Origin: Apus apus | Lineage: Eukaryota > Chordata > Aves > Apodiformes > Apodidae | NCBI RefSeq assembly: GCF_020740795.1 | Contig: NC_067287.1 | Span: 12,043,501 to 12,107,500, forward strand | Direction of reading: 5' to 3' | DNA length: 64,000 nt | In this document: positions 25,819-37,800 of the stretch, in pieces | How positions within the stretch are numbered: the first letter of the stretch is position 1 | How the letters are laid out: each line of letters opens with the position of its first letter | Translations under genes and position numbers: made by a program | The notes under the pieces: model-generated | Database searches by the model: none | Told to the model about the DNA's origin: nothing | What the model saw: only the letters and a program-made list of their open reading frames with translations

Positions 25819-25855
25819 ATGGCCGGGCCGCAGCGCTGCCGTCCCGCCGCGCCCG
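25819..25855 (+). CDS. HSPBAP1: HSPBAP1 coding exon 1
   Basis: Twelve codons ([12 protein letters not shown]) plus the first base of a Gly codon. The donor is G|GTAGGT. The start codon lies in a strong Kozak context. Exon 1 encodes only a short, Pro/Arg-rich, poorly conserved N terminus ahead of the E-D-V-K-P-F block that begins the conserved protein. Confidence 0.87.
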
Positions 25856-28800
25856 GTAGGTGCCCCTCGCCCCGCCGCGCTGCGGCCTAGCGGGGCCCGG
25901 CGGGAAGGAGCGCGGGGCGGGAGCGGGGCCCTGCGCGGGGGGGCCCGTCTCTCCTTCAGCTCCTCCGCCCAGGCTTTCCTCTCGGGCGGGGGTCTGCGGG
26001 CGCAGAGCCGGGCTGGCCCCCCGCAAGGACGGTGCCCTCCCGCCGGGGCTGCGCTGCTGCCGCCTCCCCTCCTTCCCGCGGGGGAAGGGGCGCGTTCCTG
26101 CTGCCCGGGGCGCGGAGCGGCTCTTGCCCCCAGCGGGGCGAGGGAAAACGGGAGGTTCGGTTGCAGCCTGCCCCGAAGTCCGTTCTAAAGGAGGTTCGGA
26201 ATATGCCACCGTGCGGGCTACGCTCCCTGCAAAGCTTGTACCGTTTAAATAGCTCGAAGTAGTATTCGTTCCATTAGGTTGGGTGAGTATTTGCGTATCT
26301 GCCGTCTGCCCTTGCCAGAAAATTAATGGCTCGTGTGCTGCACAGTGCTTCAGCTTCCCTGAAAGAAAAAAAACCACCAAAGCACGAGGTACTTCAGTTC
26401 GGCTTGCTCAGGCGCCCTGTCCCGGAGCCTGGGAGCCGAGCAGGGGGATCCGCACGGGCTGGGCTCGGAGCCGAGTCAGTTTCCCAGCTCCCTTGCGGGG
26501 CTGGACAGCGAACGTGTGGGTTTCGCACGTGGGGCCCGTCCCGCCGAGAGCAGCAGGCTCAGGCCTGGGCTTGCCGTGTGCAACTGGAGTGACAAAAATA
26601 AAATACAGTGAAAACAGTGGACCAGGTTCAGATTTGATTGTGACCAGTGCGTATTCCAGTAGTGCCTTGGGGCTCTGAGTAAGATTAATTCCCTGTTTTA
26701 CTAGGTCTTTTTCATACATTGCCACCTCAGCATAGTTTAGCCCATGCCAAAACGTTCCTTCAATTTACAATGGCTGTGTTACTACTATAATGTAATTGAT
26801 TTGGTGGCATCGTGGCAAAGACAAAGTGCTGTCATTTGCAACAGTAAACAAAGTGGGGAAAAAAATAAATCTGTCTTAAAACATTTTTCAATTAGCTGTA
26901 GTGATTGTGGGGGTTTCTTGTTTGTTCTAGTGGCAGGAGACCCATCCAGAAATAAGGCAGGTGGGGCTTTGCAGTGTCCTTCCACTGCAAAACTTGCCTC
27001 TTACTGCCTGCACAGTAAAATGAAAACTTAAAAATATGCAGAATAACTCCTTGATAACTTACCCAAGCCACCTCATCTTATGATGGGTTTAAAGATATTT
27101 TGACTGTTGCATGAGTCATCAGGAAAGAGAAATTTCTGAGAAACAGCAACCTAAGAAAGGAGCTGTCAACGTAGGCTCAGAAAATCTAGCATTAATCACT
27201 ATTGACTTAATTATTATTTAAATAATTTATTTTAATTGCTCGGTTTGAAATTGCTCCATCTTTTCATAGCTTCACAACCCATATGTGCATCTTTCATTCA
27301 TGGCCTGACCTTTTCTATTCCAGCTATTTAATTAACACAGTGTAATATTCTGTGTGAATTATTCTTGTTTGCAGGATATGGTACCATTTAAATTTGTTAA
27401 TGTAAAGGAGCAGTGCATTGTTGATAAACTGTTGGAAACCAAATTAGCTTTATCTTGCAGCTAGCTGATTGCATTATTTCACTCATGGGTATAATACTTC
27501 TCTAAATATGCTAATTTCACTCTTTTCTCCGTGTGGTGACATTTTTACTGTTCTCGTTACTGACATTTGTAATATTTGGGGTGGGGAAATCTTTTCTGGC
27601 TTTAACCTCATTATAATGTCACTAAAGAGATTTGAATATTATCAGATGAAGCACACATATACTCAGGCAAGTGGAAAGGTTATTTTGTCTCCTGGCCCAG
27701 AACCTTCATGCCTGTAGCACAGCTTGGATGGACTTCACTGTGCCTAGATCCAAAACTGTGACACACAAGCCCATCCAGTTACTAATTGCATTACCATGAG
27801 AGCATATCCATTGGTAGGTGCCTCCATTTCAAACCTAAAAGCTCTCAAGGTGGTTGTATCTCCATGTTTATCTGCATGTGTCCAGCCTAAGACCCTCTGG
27901 AATCCATCTTACGAGGAGTTGGTGGCCTCGAGCTCTGCTAGACCAGTGGTTATAGATAAAAACTTTATAGCTGAAGCTGTTATTGCTGCCAAATGCTCAT
28001 CCCATCGCTGAGGCAGGCCTGGCCTTGCTGATCCACTTATGAGTTAGCACATAGACTGTGCTGATTTAAGCCTGGCTCAGTAAGATAAACTGAAGACTTT
28101 GACAGGTGTGTTATAACATTGAGGCATCTGAAGAGTCTAATTCAGCTTAAACACATCAATCATGTAGTGGTTGAGCTGAGTCTAGGAGAGTATCTCCCCC
28201 ATGGTGCAACCCCCAGTTCCTAGCACATTAGGTAGCGTCATTTTGCTTTCTCCTAACAGCAGGTTTTTGACAGATTTTCTCTCCAAGTTACTTTCTTTAG
28301 AGAGAATCAGTGAACTCCAGCACCCCCTTGTTTCTTACACCTCTCTCCCAACAACTCCTAACATCATGTGTACAATCTTTACGTCCTCATGCCAACTCAT
28401 AGCTTGCAATCTGAGGAGTAGCAATGGATCACATAGCCTCTGAAGGCTAGAGGTATATTGGCACAAAATGGACAGGACTCAACATTCATTCAAAGATTCA
28501 AGAGTGGCATTTAGCCAATTCTGAATATTTCTTCCAGCATCTAAAAAGAGGCCTCTTTTCTAGGTATTTCCCTCAACTTCTAGACTTGAGCTGGAGTTGT
28601 GACAATGTCGTTTCAGAGCTGCCATAAACAACAGTAGTGAAGCAGGGAGATGTTCTCTTCTTTACACTCCCTGTCTTGAACAACAGCTTTGAAGGTGAGC
28701 CTGTGAGGTGTGAACAAATCTTGTTCTTCCCTCAGCAAGTTTTGACATCCTTTCCTTTTAGTTACTTAGGAAGAAAAGTTCAGATCAGCTCTGTTTTGGG

Positions 28801-31800
28801 CTTGGTTTGGGCACCTTCCAATCTGTGTATTCTGTACATGTCAGCATCTTTTCTCACCTTTCTTTTTTATTGAGTGGCAGATAGACTTCCAGCTCTAACG
28901 TCATACAATGATTGCTTTGTATTTCAGGAGGAAAACAGTTTTACAGTGCTTCCTTTTTATTTTTTCTAACAACAATAAATGAAAATACAAACACATCTTC
29001 AGCTTATAAAAGCTGAAGAGTTTTATTCTTAAGTTCAAACATCAATATTATCCAGTGGGCACTTATTTTTACCTTTGGATTGCAAGCTGTGTATATCCAC
29101 ATTGCAAAGTAGGCACTGTAACAGAGATAGTTTTAAGGCTTGTGGTGAGCCAGAGCAGATTGCAAAGTCCTTTAGGGAGATGTGGGGTAGCTCCTTGTAT
29201 TTGTAGAGTCTACCTTTGTGATTGGCCAGTGAAAGACATCTCACCAGATTCACTGTAGACCACACTTTAGGTTCTTCACTGTCTCTCTAAAGGAATATGC
29301 AAAAGTCACACTAGACTTTGGCTTTGAATCCACTTAAAGCATTTTCTACTCCCATTTCTGCTTGTTCTTCCATTCATCACTTGCTTAACAATGAACATGT
29401 AGATGATTATTGTATCTTTGAAGGGGAAGTGGAAGCTGCATGCTGTCTTTCATCCAAGCTCATTTTGATGGATATTTCCCTACCTCACTTGGACAGCTCC
29501 GGGTCTTAGATATTTTGGAGCGGTATTGTTAGAGCTCCAGCCTCAGCAGTCTATGGTCCCTGTGTTCTTTCTTTCATTTTATTCAGGGCTACTCTCTGCA
29601 AGTAACTGCAAACAACATTTATAGAGTATTTTGCATGCCAAAGTTGTGCTAGGGAAATCCAGTTTCAAAGAGTGCCTTGATAACTTGAGAATGATGGAAA
29701 TGAACTGAGTGACAGGGCAGGGTGAAAATCTCCACCAGTCTGCTTGAACTGCCTCAATGCAGACCACACTCTCTCCGGTGCCAGCAAGAAGAGCTAGTCA
29801 TATTGCTCCTGGTATTGGTCTGTCCATCATGTCTCTGGTGAACATTTCTCATTTCTGATCAGACTTTGTCATTGTTCTCCTATTTTTCTTACATCAAAGC
29901 AGCAAGGAGTAACTTAATTATTGCTCTGATGTAACTAATGATGTAGGCATTAGGGAGGTTGTTTCTGTTGCTATGGCTAGTCACACTTGGCTGTCATACA
30001 ATAGGTATGCCATGTGCTCACCAGGTGAATCTTCTCAAGATCTTCTCTGGGTAGGTGTTTGGGATCAGGTCCATTTGAAGACACGATGCTCACAAAATGT
30101 TGTTTGGAAATGCTGTATCATGTAATGCTGTAGAAAGAAGAGGCTAAATTTATGTCTATGCTTTTCCGAATAGGGGCATATCATTTAAGATTAAATTACA
30201 CCATCGTTTGTGATCACAGACACAATGAGACTCTTGGGAGTAGATACAATATCAAGTGATTCTGGTTTCTGTTTGCATCTTTCAACCAGAGCAATAGTAA
30301 GACAGCTTGGGTGTCTTGGTGTAAAAGTGCAACTTAAACCTTTCCAGTGTTACTGTTTTGCTGATGTTCAGGGGGTTATCTTAAATTTCTAAATACCATG
30401 TGCTTTTGAAACTGGATATAGAAGACGTCATTGCTTCTAATATTGAGTTAGTCAATGACTGACATAGTCACATTAATGTTTAAAAGGGATCTGAAAATAT
30501 TGAAACTCCTCTACTGAAAGGACGTTTCTAGATATATTAGTAGGTTGACAAATGCTGAGCATTGGTAAGTTTTTGCATATCACAAGCAGCTTCCAAAATT
30601 CAAAGCAGCGGCACTGCCATGGTTTCTTCTAAAATTAAAGGTCACCTTCAGTCTCCAGAAAAGTAGGTGCAGCTTATTAGAACAAGAGTTCACGCACATC
30701 TGAGTGGAGATTTGGGCCTACAGAGTCTTTGATCTTTTTTGATTTTTAGCTCTTGGTGTTTACAGATAAAGAAACTTTGCAGGCAGTTGTAATTTGAAAC
30801 AGAAAAGAGAAAGAAAAATCTCTGGAGGGAAGATGGTAAAGATAGTTTGATACCACTAGCAGCAGCTTGTTGTATTATAAAGTTGTGAAAGATAAGCTTC
30901 TATGCAACAAGGCTGTGCTTCTACAGTGAAAGCAGAGTTTCTTTTATGTTTAATATTTATGTTAAAAATAGAACTAACATGAATGAAATAATAGGATTGT
31001 AAATTAAATTAGAAGAACTTGGTATCTCACATTTTGGTAAGCTTTGGTCACATGTATCCTTAGCTCTACATGATGTCAAAGCAAGATTTTACATTGTTTA
31101 TATGAATTCCAAGAATCAAAACATACACTGTTAATGTTTTCTCACAGGGAAATTTCATGTTGCTACATGAGAACCTTTTTAAAGAGAAGCAGCAACCTAA
31201 AACAAACATTAAACTCACTTCTGTTTGTTTTACCCGTGCTGAAAGAAACTGAATGAAGCAAACCGGTGGAATAGCTATGATTTTTGTTAAATATTCATTC
31301 CTATAATAATGGCAATCCTTGAATCTAATACCCTGATTGTGTTGGTTATTGTGCAGTTCAGAAACTGTTCTTGAGATTCACATGCTGGGTCTCTCTGGCT
31401 TTATTCAATTCAATAATTTATGTAATTTAAAAAATACTTCTATTCTTTTAAAGTATAATTTCATTCTGACAATTATATCTCTAATTGACTCAGTCATTAA
31501 CCCTAATTTGTATCTTACGTGGTATAATAGTGAACAAAGTCATGTGTACTTAAATCATAGCCCCTTTGTGGATCAAATTCAAAAGGCTCACTTGTATTAT
31601 TGACTATTTATTACAATGGCTTATGGGAAAAGCATAATTTAAAAATACCATAGACTGTTATTGGCTATTGACTACAATAGCTTATGGCAAAATGGTGAAT
31701 GTTAGAAGATTTAGATTATTTTGTTGCTGTCATTTTCAAGTTCTTGTGATTAGTTTGCAGGATAGGACAACAACGTCATAAATGGTTACAGTTTCTGACA

Positions 31801-34800
31801 GTGCATTTTGCATAGCGTATTCATCAATTTAAGAGTAGTGCATTCAGGTTTGCTACTAACAAGGAGTAGAAAAAGAAACAGAAATAAACTTTACTTACAA
31901 CATGAACAAATTCTCCTTTTTTTTCTTAGAGATACAGATGTTAGTTTCCTGATGTGCCAGTTCTGTTACTTTCAAACATAATACTGTAGTAGTACTACAT
32001 TTTATATTAAATTTCCTATCTATTAGGAAATATTCTGAGAAGTGTATGTTAGTGCAGGTGGGGTATTGGGAAGAAGTGGCTTTGCTGCTAAATTTCCTCA
32101 GCAGCAGGTGAGTGTAATTTACACCCCATAAAGACAGAAGGGGGGAATTGTAGCAGCCTAGCTTAAGGAATAGCAGTCTCTCCTGCTTTATAGTGAGTGG
32201 AAGGTTTCGGTCAAAGACTATAGTCTTTTCATTCAAAATAAAATTGAGTGCCATTTATCCAACAAGTGCTGCAATTTCATTGTGCTTCACTTTGCTTTCA
32301 GCAATTTTGCTAATAAGAAGTTCACAAAGTTAATTGGAAATACATTTAGTATTGACTTCTGTCAGTTGTCCTGATGGACATTTTCCTGAGCTTGGGGGGT
32401 GGGACCAGAAGGAGGTATTGCAAATGGCAGAAGATGCAGGCAGGAGCTGTAAAGACAAGGAGGGAAAGAAAAACATTTCTTCTCCTAAAGGAGACCAGAG
32501 GATCTGAGGCCATTCAACATCCAGTTAGATGAAAATCAAGGCAACTGCTTTCTAGAAGTGCACTACTGGATGGGAGGAGAAGAGATGCCAGGCAAAAGCT
32601 GGCCAGGGGTTCAGGAAGTGCTTTCTAGGAAGAGCCCTAGGGGATTTAAGAAGGAATTTCATAAATGTATGCTTGAGATGATGTGCTGTCATTTAGAGCA
32701 GGGACAGGAAGTCCCTCCCAGTGCTATCTTCTGGGCTTAGCATCTTACTCCACCCCTAAGAAGTCTGGCAGCTATTTCCTTTTCTGTATCAGAAGGACAG
32801 TTTGAGGGTGTTGCTGATGCTCTTACTTCATGTCTTGAGTCACTCAAGCTTCCTGCGAGAAGAACTATAAGATGCTCAGCCCTGCTGCAGCAGGACTTGG
32901 AAGTGAGTGAAATACAAATTCCTGCTTTGGCCTCTTTTTCTTTTGTTCCCCTCCCTCTGCAGTAGCAGACGCGGAGGGCGAGGTCGGATGTGCTGACTTC
33001 AGGCTGCCAGAGTAACCTTCAGGTGACAGTCTTACCAGTTCAGAGATGTGTTGGACTGGTCTGTCCTGAGACACTCCATCCAACTACTACGTATCCTTCA
33101 GTAGCCAAAATATTTATGCAAATCTAGGTTAGATACCCTCCTCCAGGCTGTGCTACATCTGCAGTATTGACATTCACCAAGTCAAAAATAATAGTAACTG
33201 CAAGAACTGGTCAGGAAGTAACAGCTAGATGTTGATACACTGTATCCTGAGAGCTGCCGTCTATATTTGAACGCCTTCTGTTTGCCCAGAGCAGCCTGAT
33301 TACAGTGCATAACGCTGTAATCGCATGCAGATTTTTTAAAGTTGTTTTTTAATTTACATAGTTAATGTACTGTGAAATCATTAAGTCTGACCTCCAAACC
33401 AAGTCACTTCTCTTTGGTTTGGGGAGTTTCCCCATCCTTCTCCATACCTTCTCTTTTCCTACTCCTAGTAACTCGATAGTTAAGATTTTAGAGGTTAGTG
33501 GATTTTTTTTTAGTGGCCTGGCTGGTCTGTCTTAATGTTTGCAAAATATTTTTTTTTCTTGTAACTTTTTTTTTTTTTAAGAAATAAGGGTGATGAAGCA
33601 TTACAGATTTGCAAGAAAAACAATTTGATGATGCTTGCACAAAATATATTACTGGGCTTTCCTTGTACTCCCTCTTTTATAAAATAATTTTAATACCTCT
33701 CAATTAAATATCATAATTAAGCAGCAGGGTGTTTTGGCAGAAGCCAGCTACCACACACTAATGAACTCTTCTAATTTGCTAAATTATTTTAAATGAATCC
33801 AGTACATTTAGCTTCTTAATGACAGTACACTTCTTAACAACTTCGATCAAGTCCACTTTTCAGCAGGCTGCCTGCTGTGCTAAACTCTTTATTCACAAAC
33901 CCCACTCAGTTTTTCAGAAAAATTGTTAATCAGAAGCATTTTCTCTCTTAGAAGCAAAGTCTACTGTAAAATACTTAATTCATCACTTTTCTTTTACCTG
34001 CCCTCAGTGCTGAAGTCTGGACAAGACTTCATATTTGACAACATTTTATGTAAAGATGACTGGAGAGCTTTGGTTTTTTAATTGGAAGGTCTCTATTTTG
34101 CATATGTTACCTTTCTAAAAAAACACCTTTCTTTTCTGCCAATTTTGTAAGCTGTCACAGTTACAAAACTTGAGCTATAACTTGTTTCAGTTTTTCAGTT
34201 CTTGATTGGATTCTATACATGCCTTGTGTAAAGTCAAAACATGAGACAAATTATTCCTGCTTCCTATTGTGCTGGGAAGCCACATCATTTGCTAACCCTG
34301 ATGGAAAGAACTAATTTAACAGCATTCCTTTTCTCTTTTGGATCAGAGTACAACTGAGAAAATGAAGACTTCAACAGAGATTTTCAAAGGGCACATGCAT
34401 TTCTATTCTCTCCTGCTACCAAATCTCCCAATGGAATTTGATGTCTAATGCCCAAGAAGTGCCATGGACATTTTGTTTCTTTGCAACACATTTTATTGAT
34501 ATGCCTTGTACTTCTACAAATTCTTCTGTCCAAACTATATGCCTGTATATGTGCCATACAACCTCAGGTTTTGCCTAGGAATCAATTACTGTCAGTTTCA
34601 GGTTAGGAAACACTGAAAAGCAAGAGCCCAGCTGAAGAGATCCTGGTGAAGCTTTGATAACAATAACTAAGGAAAATATTTATTGTTGTTGTTGTTGTTG
34701 TTGTTGTAAAGTACAGGGTTTTCTGCTAATCTGTCTTTCAAGAGGTATCTTCAGATGTTACTTTTAATAACCTTTTACCACTCCTACAGTTTACAGGTCC

Positions 34801-37800
34801 ATCAGAAATCTCTGTTGGTCATAAGCAGAGTTCTCCAAATTATCATAATATCTAATTGGTGTAGTATATGATATTTACCTTTATCCCATGCCTTTTCTCT
34901 AACAAGCATTTAGATATGCATGACTGGCTCAAACCAGGACATTGACAAACATTATGGGGAAATAATTGTGTTTAGCTAGCTGCAGGTCTCCCCAAAGAAT
35001 ATATAAACCTGAATCAAGACACTTGAAGATTCTTTGCACAAAATTGGCAAGACTCCCCATTTGTCTTTGCAAAAAAAAAAAAAAACAACCAACACAACCC
35101 TAATGATCATTTATCTGATGCTGTACATTTTCTGAAACGTTTCAAACTTCACTGCTGATTATATCATGTATATTGTATGTGATTATCAGCATCAGGAAGA
35201 TATGTTCTCATTTAACAGTGATTTTATTACTGTTTGAAGATAGGAGTGATTAGCATCTTCCTAAGACAGAGGGTGCTCTTTCATTGTCTCTAAACTTTAG
35301 GGGGAAATAGATTTAAAACTGAATAAAGTGTCGTGACATGACAAAACTCTCCAGCTAATGTTCTGTAGAGGCAAGGCTATTTAGCCTGATTGTGGTTTTT
35401 TTGTTTTGTTTGGCATTGATACCAACTCTCCCCAGTAGCTTGAGCTCTGAGCTTCCCACTGTAGAGTTACTGTGGTTAAAACCACACCTTTCAACAGCAC
35501 AATATGGATGTGGAAATTACGTTAGAAAGCCACACAGAATCAACAGTTGACTTCACTGAGCCTTCCTGTCTCTTCCAGTACAATTTCTGCTTTTTTAACA
35601 CATCCCAACTGTTGACTGAAGTTACAGGATAAACCTGAAGCTTTTGCAATAAAACTCAGCTTTACAAAATCCTCCCAAGAAGTGCCACCAATTGCATTTC
35701 TTTGGATTTGCATCCTCTAAAATAATTAAATGTATTGCCCTTAAAAAAAAAAACAACAAACAACCCACGCAATTGAGTAGTCAGTAGACAGCCATGTGGT
35801 GATAAACTTAGCCTAATTTCATTTTTATGAGTTGGGAAATCTGAGGAGTATCTAAGGCCAGCCAGCTCCTGCATCCTGAAAGCCACCTCTACGATATTAT
35901 AATTACACTGGTTAAAGATAGAAGTTTTATAGATCCTCCTCGGAGTGTTCAGATCTGGACTGAGTCTTGTCTTAGTCTTTGAATAGCATCACTGCAAAAA
36001 ACCATGCTGAGCTTTAGCCTCTTCCCATGCTACAGCCAGCTCCTGGTAGCTGCACCAGCACCTCTGTTGTGTCTGCACATGTCTTTCTGCCTTCTCTGGA
36101 TTTGCTCCCTTTAGGTATGCTAACCTATTGCTCAGAAACCCCCAGAGCCTCCTGCTGGGCATAGGAAAGACCATATGGGAAGACATAAGGTCCCTGTGAG
36201 GACCTTATGTCCTGCTTGTGCTAGCTGCTGGAGCTCAAGACTGAAGGCCAAGTGTCGGAGACATCTCTGTGTCACAGCAACACCATCCTGTCAAGTGTTG
36301 CTCTGCATATGAGAGGAAACGTGGGAAATAAAGCAAACCCCAAACTCCCTCCTGTCATCACCCTTGAGAAAGGGAAGCCGTTAAAAATTTATATTCCGTG
36401 AAGATAGAATATTGGAGGTCTTTAGTTTTAAAGCTTCAAGATGGAGTTTCCATGAGTTAAAGGAGAGAGGGATTCAGTTTCCTTGGAAGTCCATAAGAGA
36501 AGGACCCCTCAACTAGGTAGGATACCCCAACCATGATACCTCTTACTGAATTTGTGTGGAAACAGCAGCTTAATTTAGAAAACTAAAAGAGTCCAGCTAT
36601 GCTGGAGTATAAACCCTGTGAAAAGAAGGGGGACTCACAGAAGTTACCAGACATACATGGCATACAGCATGCACAGGGCTCCTCTTATTCCTGCCATCTA
36701 CCTTTCAGCATAGATATATTTATTTTAAGCTGTTACGTTTGAAACAATCCAAAATAAACCTTCTTGGTGACCTTATTCCTGGTGGGTCTTCTGTGTTTCA
36801 CCCAGGTGGTCATGCTGGGCTGCCCCATGCGGGACTGGCTGGTTCTTCACCACCTGTCCTACCACCCATGCCTGGGGAGGAGTGAGAGGCAAAATTAGCA
36901 CCCAGCAGTAAAGGGAATTTTCTTGTCCTGTATTGATTTAACCCATCACGCATGCCAAACCATAATTTGACCCCTCAATAGAGTGACTGAATTGGTTTGT
37001 TTGTTTTTAATGAGCTGCTTGGAGTCATGGGGGAACCATACCTATCGATTTGCTATTATATGTGTTATATGGATGCAAATTCTGGATGAGTTAACTTCAA
37101 TAGAGGTTAAAATAATAAATGTTTTGGTGGTTTTTGTTTTTTTTTTTTTATGATTTGAAGTTGTAGTCCACTGCTTCAGCTCAATGGAGTTGTTAGTTTA
37201 AAAAAAATAAAATAAAAAAAACCCAGGTTTTTCTTCTCAATATGTCCCTGAAGGAAAGTTGTTCTGAAAGCACCAAGTTTATTCCAGGTTGCCAGCATTT
37301 CAGCTTGACAGTTTCAGAGGGGCACATAAATCTTTAAACAGCAAAGGAGTAAATGGAAATCTTGGGTTAGTTCAGTTCTTGGATTGGTACAATTTCCTTT
37401 TTCTAAAATTCTGTAGATGAGAAGAAATTTTAAAACTTTTTTTTAATACCTGCTGTTTGGGTTAGGCTGTTCCTTGGTTTACATCAAGTGCACAGGAACC
37501 TGCTTTGCTATCTCTGACAATGAACTAGACTTCTTGGAGAGAATCCCATGCAGAAAGACTATTACTCATAAAAGTTATGTTCTCTAAACTGTAGATGTTG
37601 TTTATAAGGTTTTTTTTATTGTCAGCCTAATTCTAAACAATGTGGCTAGAGTGCTTTATTGACTAAGCTATATGTGAAAATTCTAAGCACCTGCCTGTTT
37701 TTATTTGTTACATTTTGGGTGCCAATACACTACTTTAATTTACTGTAAGGATGTTCTTTCAGTGTTTGTAGTAGAACTTTGACTTCAAAAAAATCTACAA

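Larger units (their letters stand above)
24745..26560. promoter_or_regulatory. CpG island over the two gene starts
   Basis: Base composition changes abruptly near 24,745 from AT-rich intron to very GC-rich, CpG-dense sequence. It stays so to about 26,200 and fades by about 26,560. The island covers SLC49A4 exon 1, the intergenic promoter, HSPBAP1 exon 1 and the start of HSPBAP1 intron 1. It contains many G-runs that could form quadruplexes, for example at 24,903-24,910, 25,642-25,660 and 25,936-25,945. Its lack of A/T-rich stop codons produces very long spurious open frames on both strands. Such islands mark widely expressed, constitutive promoters. Confidence 0.95.

Noticed and set aside
24686..26188. 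500-codon plus-strand open frame across the CpG island
   Set aside because: It is made almost entirely of Ala, Gly, Pro and Arg, runs antisense to SLC49A4 exon 1 and through both promoters, and has no recognisable domain. GC-rich DNA lacks stop codons, so this is expected by chance.
25640..26380. 246-codon minus-strand open frame over HSPBAP1 exon 1
   Set aside because: Low-complexity Pro/Arg/Ala/Gly composition and antisense to a certain exon; a by-product of the CpG island.
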